DNA of 64,000 bases from Macrotis lagotis. Taxonomy: Eukaryota; Chordata; Mammalia; Peramelemorphia; Peramelidae. The position numbers and the translations under genes were made by a program. The stretch lies in contig NC_133658.1 of assembly GCF_037893015.1 (NCBI RefSeq), forward strand, positions 143,831,982 to 143,895,981, in the 5' to 3' direction. Numbering within the stretch: position 1 is the stretch's first letter; every line of letters begins with the position of its first letter. This document shows positions 44,219-57,400 of this stretch, piece by piece. The notes beneath the pieces are model-generated. The model was not told the DNA's origin. It searched no databases and saw only the letters and a program-made list of their open reading frames with translations.

Positions 44219-44383
44219 ATGTTCCTGCTGCTGCCTTTTAACAGCCTGATTGTCAACTTGCTTGGCATCTCCCTGACAGTCCTCTTCACCCTCCTTCTGG
44301 TTTTCATCATTGTCCCAGCCATTTTTGGCGTCTCCTTTGGTATCCGAAAACTCTACATGAAAACTTTATTAAAAATCTTTGCG
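44219..44383 (+). CDS. GPAT4: GPAT4 coding exon 1 (residues 1-55)
   Basis: MFLLLPFNSLIVNLLGISLT at the start. CCACCATG is a strong initiation context. Contains the first hydrophobic segment. Donor GCG|GTGAGT, phase 0. Confidence 0.97.
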
Positions 44384-45463
44384 GTGAGTTGGGCTATATT
44401 GCAAATAGTTGACCCATGGTGAAGGGAGGTATAACACAGGTAACAGTTAATGACATCACTTCTTCCCTGGTTCATGGAGAAAACTGTAGGGAAAGGAAGT
44501 GGTGGCAGGGCCACATGTATGCTAGCTGTGAAGGCCTTCAGAAGTCGGTTTTATTGAACATAAAGGTCTTGGTGATGTTAGGTTTATCCTAAATAAAGGG
44601 GGACTCTTATATCACACCAGATCAAGTGAATTCCATAGAGAATGAAGCTAAGAATTGTTTGTTTCACAATACAAAATATTTTTCCCAGTTCTTTGGGATC
44701 ATCCATAGAGCTACCACTGGGTCTTTGCCTTATTTTCAGATGAGAATAAGGTCTTCTGTCCCAACATATATCTTAAGACATTTGCTAAATTGTATTCTTA
44801 TATAACACTGATAGTTTCATGATGTGACTTTTTTTTGGTGAGGAATATGAAAATTGTGAATATTTCAAAATATTAGATTGTGGTGATTATTCAGTATAAA
44901 AATAAGCTTCCTTGTGTTCAAATTTCTCTTGTGTTCAGACTTGCTCTGCTTTTGTTTTATCCTTAGAATTTGTAGCAAATTCATTGTTATGAGAATAATA
45001 CTTGTTTGAATCTGGGTTGTAGGAAGATAGTAGAGCATGTAACAAACTGAGGGGATGGTTAGAGCTGGGGCAGGCTGGGGGAATGAGCTTGAATATTGTG
45101 ATCGTGTGTTTGGGGCAGCAGCAGCACTTCGGGGAGCAATCCGACCTGGTGGGCAAGGGAATTGGCTTGACAAAATCTTTTGTAAGGTGGCGATTAAGAA
45201 ACGAGAATAGGGGGCACGGGGAGATACTTTTTGCAAGGTTTGTGGTACTTGTTGCAATTCTATTTAATATCAAAGTCATAGGAGGGAAGAAAAGAAGGAA
45301 GGAAGATTGCTCAAACATATGCTGTGTGCCAGGAACCGCACTGAGCACTTAGGAATTTAATCAGTAAACATTTATGGTGAGTGGGATACTGTGCCAAGCA
45401 CTCAGGATAAAGTCCTCAAAGAACTTGCAGTCAAATTGGAGAAACAACATAAACTTGTGTCTT

Positions 45464-45499
<36 letters not shown>

Positions 45500-48400
45500 G
45501 GAGAGACAGACAGACAGAGAAACAGAATTAAGAAGGGTAGAGGGAAGGTTGAAATGTGAAGGCAAGGAGGTCAGTAGTTGTGGTTTAGAGGGAGAGCATT
45601 CTAGGAATGGGACAACCTGAGGAAATGCTGGGAGTCAAGAAATCTGAGGATCTTATTCAAGAACTATCCAGGAGAACAGTTTGACTGGATTGAAGACTAT
45701 GTGTATGCAGTATGATGTTAGAAGAATGGAAACATTGGAGAGGACTCAGCATTAACACAAAATAGCATTTTGTTTTTGATCTTGGAAACAAATAGGGAAA
45801 CCACTAGAGTTTATTTTATTTTTTTATTTTTATTTTATTATTATTATTTTTTTTTAGGTTTTTGCAAGGCAAATGGAGTTAAATGGCTTGCCCAAGGCCA
45901 CACAGCTAGGTAATTATTAAGTGTCTGAGACTGGATTTGAACCCAGGTGCTCCTGACTCCAGGGCCAGTGCTTTATCCACTGCACCACCTAGCCGCCCCA
46001 CCATTAGAGTTTATGTCAGACTTGGGCTTAAGAAAAATCACTTTAGTTTCTGAATGGAGGATGGATTTAGAGTGGGAGACACTTGAGGCCAGCTGATTTC
46101 ACCAATAGGCTATTTCAGCACCAGAGTGGTAGAGAAAGGGAGAAAAGGGGATGTGCAGACAAGAGGTTGACTTTTGCATTTGGGGACCTGAGGAACTGGG
46201 AGAATAATAGGAGAATAGGAGAAAGGGAAAGTTCATGCATTTAAAATGTATATTCGATATCCAGTTTGAGGAATCTGAAAGCCAGTTGGATATGTCAGAG
46301 CAGAAATTAACAGAGAGGCTGGGTAGTATAGGTTGATTTGAAAATCATGAGCATAGAGATAGTAATTAAATCCTTCGGAACCGATGTCCTCTTTACAACC
46401 ACACTGAGAAAAGTATTACTGTCATCCTCATTTTACGGTGTAGACAGTTGAGGCAGACAGAGGTTAAATAATTTACTTAGGATCACCGAGCTTGTGTCTG
46501 AAGCTGGATTTGAACTCTGGTCTTCCTGACTCTAGTCTAAGCACTTTATCTATTCCACTACCTTTAGCTGCCTGTTAATGAAGGTTTGGAAAATTGTATG
46601 TGGCATTGATTTTCTGGATTTTTTATATTTACAAAGGAATTCTCTTTAGTTCTTAGACAACTGTTAATTTGAGAGTAACATTCAGAATACTGCCTTACAT
46701 TTTTGTCATATTTAACAATTTTCAAAGTGATTTCCTATATTCTCTACCATTTGATCCTCCAAACGACTCTGTGAAATAGGTAGTAAAGATATCATTACTC
46801 CATTTTTCCACATATAAGGACAGTGAAGATATGAATTGCCTTGGATCACACAGCTCATGAATGGTGAAAGAGATCATGCAGAAGGGGTTTCAGACACCCA
46901 GTTCAAAGTAAATTTAGGATAAAAAATGATTGTTAACATGCAGTGATTCCATGGACACAGTAGAGAGAAGAAATATTTTATATTTGATTTATCTGATTGA
47001 AATTTATGTCTTTTTTTTCTTTAAGTAGAAAACCTGTAAAGGGAAAATAGTTCAGGGATTACTTAATGGACAGTGTATTTCATTTTTGGTTTATCTTTTA
47101 TATTAATATGCCATGTATAATTAACTTGTGTAATCTTTTCAAACTTCTCAGCCTTGAAAGATTGGACATATCAGAAATCCTTTCTGGAGTCTCTGCATCC
47201 TTTCTCTTCCCTCTTATGTGAAAAACAATCCCTAGAATTAGTTGGGTTAATTTATGCTATTTTTATGTGACTGCAATGAGACAGGGTCATTCTTGATTTT
47301 TTTTAAGTACAAGAAATCAATTCATGACACTGGATTGTATCTTACTATAAAAGACATTAATACTAAGATACCAGCCTGTAGACTTTTTGTGTTGACTAAG
47401 CCAATCACAGTTTTCAGTACTCTAAAGTAATATTGACCTCATGTTTCAGAAAGTAGTTAGGAAGATTCAATTGAAGAAAAAATTGAGGTACCTTCTATAT
47501 CTAATGTACTATAGAGGGATGGTTAATAGGAACCAGATGAAGGTAAATTTATTAGACAAAGTACTTGTCCTTTTATCTAATTTAGATTTCTAGGAGGAAC
47601 TCTAAAGTAGCTAGCACTTCATTATATTCATGCTTACATTGAGTGAATGGATACTCCCATTATGTCCACTCTTTAACCAATTGCAGATCCATGCTTTCTC
47701 ATTTTTAATGATTCTTAACAATTTCTTAACATCCATTGTCCAAAGAGAAATAATGGATTTGTTAAAAAGTTGTTTTTACTCATTGTTTCATTTTTGATTT
47801 AATGGTCTACCTAAAGGTATTTTAGGAAGACACTCTAGTCTCATTTGAAGATCAAATGAGATAACATTTATAAATTATTCGTAATATTATTAAATTGTAA
47901 TATTATTAAATTGAAGAGAGTCCTGTAGCAAAAATTGCCTCCTTGTAGACCTAGTAACATTTTCCATTTGAGTTTCTAAGGGTTTTCATTTTGAGATATG
48001 ACCCTGGTATATTTTTAGCAAGGGGTATGTGGAATTGAAAGCACAGAAAAGGCTGTGTAGATAGCCAGCTTTGGAATTTGGAAGTCTAATTTCACATACA
48101 CATACTTTTCCTGTTTAGGTAACTCTCAAGCTCCCCAAGTTGCTGAGTGGGTAATTGTAGATCTGCATTATCTGCATTGAGAGAGTGATAGTTCTCTTTA
48201 CCATTGAAAATAGCATGGTCAATGAATATTCTTAAAATGTATTCATCTCTTTGTAGAAGGATGATATGAATTGATGCTGAATAGACTAGTAAACGGTTTC
48301 TCAATTTGGGGAGCAAAGAGGGAAGTTCATCATTCTGAGAAAGGAAGCATCCAGGATCCTGGTTTAGGATAAGTTTTTTTTTTTTGATATGTGACTACTA

Positions 48401-51400
48401 TGCCCTCCTGAAATGACTGCTGAAAGAAAATCTTGTTTAATATTAGAAGATTTGAGTTCTTAAAAAATTTGGGCCAAAGCTCCCAAATGATTCTTTATGG
48501 TTGCTGAGTTACCAAAGGTTTACATCTAGATATTAGAGATCTCGAGGATGTCTTAGTTCAGAAAAGGAACTTTGCTATAATAAATAGCAAACTAATAATT
48601 TTAACTGTAATACCTCTTCAATATTTGTGTATTTCTTTATATACATTTTCTCTCTTGATTTTCATGGTAACCCTTTAAAGGTGCAAGAGCTATTACAAAT
48701 AACAAAACTTACACTGAAGAAGGGTTATTAACTTGTTTGAGGTCATATCTAGTAAATTGCTTTTATTTCTTCACTGATAAGTTTTTTCTCCTTTAGTTTT
48801 TATTTTATTTTTTTAAAGATTTTATTTATTTTGAGTTTTACAATTTTTCCCCTAATCTTACTTCCCTTCCCCCCCCCCCCGAAGGCAGTTTGCCAAGGCT
48901 TTACATTGTTTCCGTGGTATACATTGATCCAAATTGAATGTGATGAGAGAGAAATCATATCCTTAAGGAAGAAACGTAAAGTATAAGAGATAGCAAGATA
49001 TCAGGTTTTTTTTCCTAAATTAAAGGTAATAGTCCTTGGTCTTTGTTCAAACTCCACAGCTCCTTATCTGGATACAGATGGCACTCTCCTATGCCAACAG
49101 CCCCAAATTGTCCTGATTGTTACACTGATGGAATGAGTGAGTCCATCAAGTTTGATCATCGCCCCCATATTGCTGTTAGGGTGTACAGTGTTTTTCTGGT
49201 TCTGCTCATCTCATTCAGCATCAGTTCATGCAAATCCCTCCAGGCTTCCCTGAATTTCTGTCTCTCCTGGTTTCTAATGGAACAATAGTGTTCCATGACA
49301 TACATATACCACAGTTTGCTAAGCCATTTCCCAATTGAAGGACATTTACTTGATTTCCAATTCTTTGCCACCACAAACAGGGCTGCTATGAATATTTTTG
49401 TACAAGTGATGTTTTTACTCTCTTTCATCATGTCTTCAGGGTATAGACCCAGTAGTAGTAGTAGTATTGCTGGATCAAAGGGTATGCACATTTTTGTTGC
49501 CCTTTGGGCGTAGTTCCAGACTGCTCTCCAGAAAGATTGGATGAGTTCACAGCTCCAACAACAATGTAATAGTGTCCCAGATTTCCCACATCCCTTCCAA
49601 CAATGATCATTATCTTTTCTGGTCATATTGGCCAGTCTGGGAGGTGTGTGGTGCTACCTCAGAGAAGCTTTACTTTGCATTTCTCTGATAAGTAATCCAT
49701 AGTCATATGAAAAATTGCTCTAAATCATTACTTATGACTATGGATTGCTTTGATCTCCTCATCTGTGAATTACCTTTGCATATCCTTTGACCATTTTTGT
49801 CAATTGGGAAATGGCTTTTTTTAAAATTTGACTCAGTTCTCCGTATATTTTAGAAATGAGTCCTTTGTCAGAAATATTAGTTGTAAAGATTGTTTCCCAG
49901 TTTACTACATTTCTTTTGACCTTGGTTACAGTGGTTTTGTCTGCAAAAGCTTTTTAATTTAATGTAATCAAAATTATCTAGTTTGTTTTTAGTGATGTTC
50001 TCCATCTCCAAACAGTCATAAACTGTTTCTGTTTCCATAGATCTCACAGGTAAACTAGTCCTTGATCTTCTAGTTTGCTTATAGTATTGTTTTTGTCTAA
50101 ATCCTGTATCCATTTGAATCTTATCTTGATGTAGGGTGTCAGGTGTTGTTCTAATCTAAGTTTCTTCCATACTTACTTCCAATTTTTCCAGCAGTTTTCA
50201 TTGAAGAAAGAATTTTTATTCCAATAGTTTGGATTCTTTGGGTTTAACACTGATAAGTTTTTGAGGAAGTATTGGGACCCAGGTCTCCTACCTTCCAAAT
50301 CTGAAGTTCTATTCTCTTATGCCATATTGCCTCTACTTACTGAATTATTTTTTAAAAATTAACCTTTCTCAGTGCAGCAAACTGGGTTATTCTAAATCTT
50401 CTTTAATCTTCTCTACATGTTCACAGTCATTTGTATGCTAAATTTATATGTCCCTATATATTCAGAGTACATTTAGATCACATAAGAGACTGGATATTCC
50501 CAAGATTAGGGAAAAAAGAGGAAATGTCCGTGTTGTTACTGAATTCAATTATGAGAATTTGTGTAGTTGCTTTTTCTGTTATTTTAAAATAAAATACTAT
50601 ATTGTAATTCTGTTTTGTAAAATTGAAGCAAGTTTTGTTAAAGCCTTGTATTTCCTGGAACTACAACAATAATAACAAGAAATCTGGTAGAAGTACCAGA
50701 GTTTCTGCATAGATTTTGTATAAATCTGTCTGATTTTATTTATCCTCTGAAATCTCTTTAGAAAGGAAGTTCCTTTAAAAAAAAGGAAGTTCCTTAACTG
50801 AACAGTAAAATTGCAATAGTGATATGTTTTATTATCTTGTAGGTATCATAGAGTTTCCTCTAGTTTCAGAGGGGAAGTTATTTAAATTGTCTTAAACATA
50901 AAAAATAAGATTTCTTAAGATAAAAGTAATTATTGAAAACATGTCAGGCTCAGAAAGCAAAGTGAGTTAAAGTTTTCATAATTTGAATCTTTTTGCTCTT
51001 TGTTTGCCTCTACAAGGTGCCCAGTTTCTCTAGACAGCCCAATTTTAAGGATTTAACCAAAGTAAGATCATTGACCAGATCAAACTGTTGTCCTGGGACT
51101 GCTAGGTGGCGCAGTGGATAAAGCACCAGCCCTGGTGTCAGGAGTATCTGTGTTCAAATCCCTGCTCAGACATTTATTAATTATCTAGCTGTGTGACCTT
51201 GGGCAAGCCACTTAACCCCATTTGCCTTGCAAAAAAACCCTAAAAACAAAAACAAACTGTTGTCCTTCTTTTGACCTTACCTGTTGAGGTTGATGGCTCC
51301 ATTCAGACTAATGTACTATCTTCTGTCAGATATTAAGCAGTTTGATTTGACAAATCAAATATTCTGCTAATAACTTATGTTTTTTGGCAAAATTCTGGTT

Positions 51401-54400
51401 AGTATATGTCTGGCCATGTAAACTTTGTTGTGCCATAGAATGGTCTGTTTCTTTCCTAATCTGCATTCTGTGAGATATTGTGCTGGAGGAGGAGGATGAT
51501 TTTCTACTCCTTTGACCTCCAAAGAGATTATTTTTTTTTAATTTTGCCTACCATTTCCCTCAAAGATAGAAGGGGAAGAGTCTTACTGAAAGTTTTTATG
51601 TTGATCCTTGTTATATAGGTTCTTTTTTATTTCCTTTAAAAGGTTATTAATCTAGGAAGGCAAACTTAACAATTCTTTTTTTTAATTTTTTTTTAAAGTT
51701 TTTGCAAGGCAAATGGGGTTAAGTGGCTTGCCCAAGGCCACACAGCTAGGTAATTATCAAGTATCTGAGACCGGATTTGAACCCAGGTACTCCTGACTCC
51801 AAGGCTGGTGCTTTATCCAATGCGCCACCTAGCTGCCCTTAACAATTTTTTTTTAAAAAATATTGTTTGTTTTTCCAACAACATGCAATTCTTTTTCACC
51901 AGTTCTTTTTTTTTTTTGCAAAATTTTAACATTTTTCTCCCTCCCTCCCTCCCTTTCTTCCCCACTTCCCCCTGACAGAAAGCAATGTAATCAGGCCCTA
52001 CATGAGTAATTATGCTAAACATAGATCCATATTAATCATGTTGTGAAAGGAGAATCAAATCCAAATGAAAGAAAAAACATCAGAGAGGAAAAAAATAACA
52101 TAATACATAAGGCAGCCTTTGAAAATTGAAGATAGCTTAGACTTCACTGTTCCTTTTCTGGATATGAATGGTATTTTCCATCATCACAGATCTTTTAGAA
52201 TTGTCTTTGACTGTTTTACTGCTGAAATGAACAAGTCCATCTTGATCATCACTCATTGTTATTGCAAACCAGCAGTTAACAATTCTGCTTTCATTTGTTG
52301 CATTTAAAATTAAAATGAGATTATGTCTAAATGAAGTTGATACCATAACCAAATCAGATCACCAACATCTTTCTGATAACTTCCCAGCTGAGTTTTTTAT
52401 TCTTGTTCTTATTAGGTAAGAATTGTAGATGTAGATTTAGGTGCTATGGTCTACTGAAGAAAAGTTACTAAGAAAGTAGATAAATTGGTCAGGAATTTGA
52501 GGTAAGAAAGGTAAGACCCAAAAGGTAAGAACTGATAGATTTGGGTTTTTTTTTTTTTTATGTACTGGTCATTCATGTGATAGAAGATTCCTTGGTCTTG
52601 TACACAGTCCTGAGTGGGGAAGAGTCAACTTATTAAACTATAACAAACAGTCCTCATTCCTACCACATACACATCCCATCACTGCTCTAGTTTTTTAGTT
52701 TATAGTCCATTGTGCTTTTCAGATTTAAATTGCAATCATTTAGTTGGTGATAAAGAAAAAGGAGATCTGTTTGGATAGAACTTTGGGTTTTCTTCTAGGA
52801 TGTGTAAGATGTCTTGATTGACATCCAGCTTATGTCGATTTGGAAATAAAATTTGCACATACATTTTAATAGTGGAGGATGAGTGACATTCTTCCTTCAT
52901 TTGATACTTTCTTCCAGTGGGCCACTCTAAGAATGGAGAGAGGAGCCAAGGAGAAGAACCATCAACTTTATAAGCCGTACACCAATGGTAAGAACTACTT
53001 TTGGGCTCTTAAGGTGCTTGAACTTATCCTAATAGGTCCCCTTGAACTTGCAGCTTTTAACTCCATACCTACTCCTCACCCTCATTGGACATTGTGAGTG
53101 CTTACATTATATTTTATCCTAGTATGCTGCTTGACAGGAAGGGTCTCTTTGTTTCAGGAATAATTGCAAAAGATCCCACTTCACTAGAAGAAGAGATCAA
53201 AGAGATACGTAAAAGTGGGAGCAATAAGGCCTTGGATACTTCAGAATTTGAGCTTTCTGACATTTTCTACTTCTGCCGAAAAGGAATGGAGACCATTATG
53301 GACGATGAAGTAACAAAGAGGTTCTCAGCGGAGGAGTTGGAGTCTTGGAACCTGTTGAGCAGAACCAATTATAACTTCCAATATATCAGCCTGCGACTCA
53401 CTGTCTTGTGGGGGTTAGGGGTGCTGATTCGCTATTGCTTCCTTCTGCCACTCAGGTGAGGGCAGGAACTGATAGAAGAAAAAGGCTTAAATTAGTCCTG
53501 CCCATTTTATAGATATGACTTCTGTCTGAATCTTTTATCAAGAAGGGGAGAGAAGGTAGTAATTGTTCTCAAGAATTCATCTCTTACTTAGAAGAGTTGA
53601 TTAATTATCCTTCAAATCTCTTAAATCCCTGCATTCCATCATCTTCTCTGAGGTGATTGAATTTCTTATAGCCAAACTTCTTGTTTGGTTGGAATAAACA
53701 GTGGGTGGCATCATCCTATCCTTCCCTGGGCATGATTTTCTTTGCTTTTTCCTTGCAGCTTATGTCTCTTAATGTAGACATTTCTTTTTCAAATTGTCAT
53801 TTGTATCATGTGTTATGTTGACTAGAATAATTAGGGAATATCCCTAGTTTCTGGCTTCCATTATTTGGAAACAGGTGAATTGTTTTCTTTCCTGGGCTTA
53901 AAGCCAGAGGGGGAAGAGTTAGGCAGGTACCTTGAGGGAGAACAGTTGATTAGTTTGTCCTTGGAAGTAATGTCCCTCTGAATCCATAATGTATGGGTTA
54001 GTGTCTAGATGTCTTCTAACCCTAACAAGTGGTTGAAATTCTTTATTTCAGGCTTTGGGTGTTCAGATCTTGGTGGTGGTTTTCATGAAACCCAGTATTA
54101 TTCCCATATACAAAATTCATCATTTCCAGGTACCGGTTATTGGTTTGCTGTCCTCTAACCTGTTTTCCTCTTACAGGATAGCTCTTGCCTTCATGGGGGT
54201 CAGCCTTTTGGTGGTGGGCACAACCATGGTGGGATATTTACCAAATGGAAGGTGAGCAGATTTTTGATGTTGATGTAGGTAAAGGGAATGGGGGTCCTGG
54301 GTGGTGAGGTAGCACAGTTATTGACACTCAGGCAATTTCTTCTGAAAAATCCAGGTCTCTAGAGACTTGTTTGGAAGGGTGATGAGTTTAAAAGATTAGT

Positions 54401-57400
54401 ATCATTTAAAATAACTTCCTTAACTCATGAACCCAGATCTGTATAGTGTTTTTAATTTCCACTATATGAAATGGACTCCATACCCTCTCTACTTTAGAGG
54501 CATAGTTGTATAAGAAAATGCAGAATGTGAAACTGAGGTTGATGTTAACTGATTTTACTTAAAGTCTTTAGTCTTGAGTGTCCGCTGCGGTGATCTCTGT
54601 AGTGATAGATTATGAAAAGGTAAAGGAATTTAGTCTTTGAAGGAAAGTGGGGCTCCTTTTGGGAAAGTTCAGAATTCTGGAAAGTCCCAGGCCTAGCAGT
54701 CCTCTTTTTCTTCAGCTCCTCTGGCAAACATGTGGCTCTTTGGGGCAGGGATTGCTTGGGGAGGAAGAGGATCTAGGAGACAGCCTGGTTCACCGAGACG
54801 GCAAACTCTGGGGCTGTGAGTTTTAATATATATATATGACCTTGCTGTGTGACTTTAAGTCACGTCTTCTCTTTCTCTGCCTCAGTTTTCCCATGTGTCA
54901 AATGGAGATACTAATACAATAATACTAAGATCTTTCACAGGGCCTAGGAATAACTAATAAAAAAGCCATGTGTGTATAATATGTATTATATATACATGTG
55001 TAACATGTGTGCATACATATTTTTTAAAACTACTTTGCAGTTGTAAAGGCTAGTGAGTAGTCATAGTTGATTAGCTGGAGTCATTGACTTTTCCCACTTG
55101 GTCTTATTTTGTGTTTTTGTCTTGGTTGCTACAGGTTTAAGGAATTCATGAGTAAGCATGTACACTTGATGTGTTATCGGATCTGTGTACGTGCACTGAC
55201 AGCCATCATTACTTACCATGACAGGTGAGACAATTACAGAATTTGGGTATAAAACTAGATTAGAAATTAGAAACTTAGGTAAGAGTACTGGTAAAAAAGA
55301 AGCCACTTCTTAGTAACTAGCAAAAAGAACATTCTTCTGAATCTTTGAGCTAGAATCACTCTAGTTCTTGGTGAAGTTGAGGGGGTATGATTACTTTGAG
55401 TTCATTCAATCTAGTTTTAAGAGTTTTCAAATTTTGATTGTCTTTGTTTTACTTAGTGTGTGGGGCTGCAGGTAGAAAGATAAATAAGACAGGTGTAGTC
55501 AGTCACTGAAGATTTGTAGAGCACTTGCTCTGTGTTAGATATTAGGACTCTGTACAGTGACTAAAACAAACCGTACTAGCAAGGAATTTACATTCAAATG
55601 GGAGACAACAAATACATGTATAAGTATACACAGAATAAATATAAAGAGAATAAGGCCAAAACACATGAAATGTTTGATGGTAGTTTGAGAAGGGATCAGG
55701 AGAGGTTTCAGGTGGTACTTCAGCTCCATCTTGCAGTATGAAAATTCCTTGAGGCCCAGTTAGTGGGGAGCATGCTCCAGTGGTGGGTGAACATAGTACG
55801 AACCCTCAAGTAACAGGGGAATCAGACAAGAATGCTTATAACAAAGGAGAAAGTGAAAAATGTACGAGTAGCACCAGTATTATGAGAGGGTCATTTTGTA
55901 TATTTATAATTTTGTTTGTTTCAAACCAGGGAAAACCGACCTAGGAATGGCGGCATCTGTGTAGCCAATCATACCTCTCCCATTGATGTTATCATTCTGG
56001 CCAGTGATGGTTACTATGCCATGGTAAGAGGTTTTCTCTCCTTGCTTTATGATTTAATTACTTTAATTTGGGCCAAAGGCTGGGGAAATGCTATAGACCC
56101 TAAAGAAGTTTTTGTAGAGTGTCTTTTCAAAAGCACACATACACACACACACATCCAAAGGTACATGCTAGTTTGGATTCCCTCCTTCCAAGATGCTTCC
56201 TTTGTCCCTAGGACTTCAGTGATCACTTGGCAACCTTGTGGTGACATTGTTTGCAGACAGACACAGCCCAAGGTTGCTGAGGGTGTGGTTAGAGATTTCA
56301 CTTCCTACTTCCAGGTAGATTATGGAAAGGGATGAAGGGCCGGTAACAGGACATTTGAAAGGGAGCTGGATTCCAGGGTAGTTGGGATTATACTCTCCAG
56401 GGTTGGGGTGGGTTTCACTCAAGATAGACATTCTAGTTTTGGGGGATTCAGCTGTGTTCTTAGCTATCCTTCACTGGCATCACAGATTAAAAGAAGGCAT
56501 TTAATGCTCATGGGGCAAGGACAAACTTGATGTGGAGTAAAATGTATAGGGTGAAAGGGTTGGGATACTGACTTTCTCTTTAGAACTAGGACTTTCTAAG
56601 TATTGAAGAGCTATATCCTGGGATTCCAGCTTTTGTGTGAGGACACCTTCACTAATCAATCTTCCTTGGTCTGAGATTAGGTGGGCCAGATTCATGGGGG
56701 ACTGATGGGTGTGATTCAGAAAGCTATGGTGAAGGCCTGCCCTCATGTGTGGTTTGAACGGTCTGAGGTGAAAGATCGCCACCTGGTGGCTGAAAGGTAA
56801 GCATTGTTGTGGCTTATAAATCTCCTGGGAAAAGGGCCTTAACATCCATCATTCAGTAAACATTCAAGTTCCCATTATGCACAAAATACTGACTGTGTTG
56901 GTTAAGGTTAGATATTAGTGAAAAATCAGTATGGATAAGTTCCTCTTCAAAAAATTTTCAAAGACATAATGGGACTAAATAGATTCTTTTTTAAATACAT
57001 TTTTCTTGATCTTTTATTTTTACATTGTCTAAATTTTCTTCATTGTCTTCATATGAATTCTTATATCATCAATTAATTAATGAACAAATATGCATTATCT
57101 ATGCATTATGAATGAGTCACTATGTTCACTAACCATTCTACTGTCTTGTTTGCAAAAAATGATAGTATAGCATTTAAATAGGCATATAAATTGAATATTT
57201 AGTTGGTATCTTTTTTTGGCTTTGTCAGTATTATCTGTCTTAGGTTGAGCCTTCACAAATCAGGAATCATATGTTTATTATGTCAACCAATACTGTAACA
57301 AATGCATAAAGGTCCTTGATGCATGTATATCAATAATATGATGATATAGAGATAGTAACTTCTTAAATTTTAGTTTTCTTTTGTTTTATCTGAAGGCTGA

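Noticed and set aside
44865-45348. Two overlapping minus-strand frames of 130 and 137 codons in GPAT4 intron 2
   Set aside because: There are no recognisable domains. The frames read through low-complexity intronic DNA and the edge of an L2, and no splice signals support them.
54055-54255. Alternative GPAT4 exon starting upstream at 54055
   Set aside because: The 5' part (VQILVVVFMKPSII...) has no counterpart in GPAT4. The true acceptor is CTTACAG at 54176, which restores the known protein.
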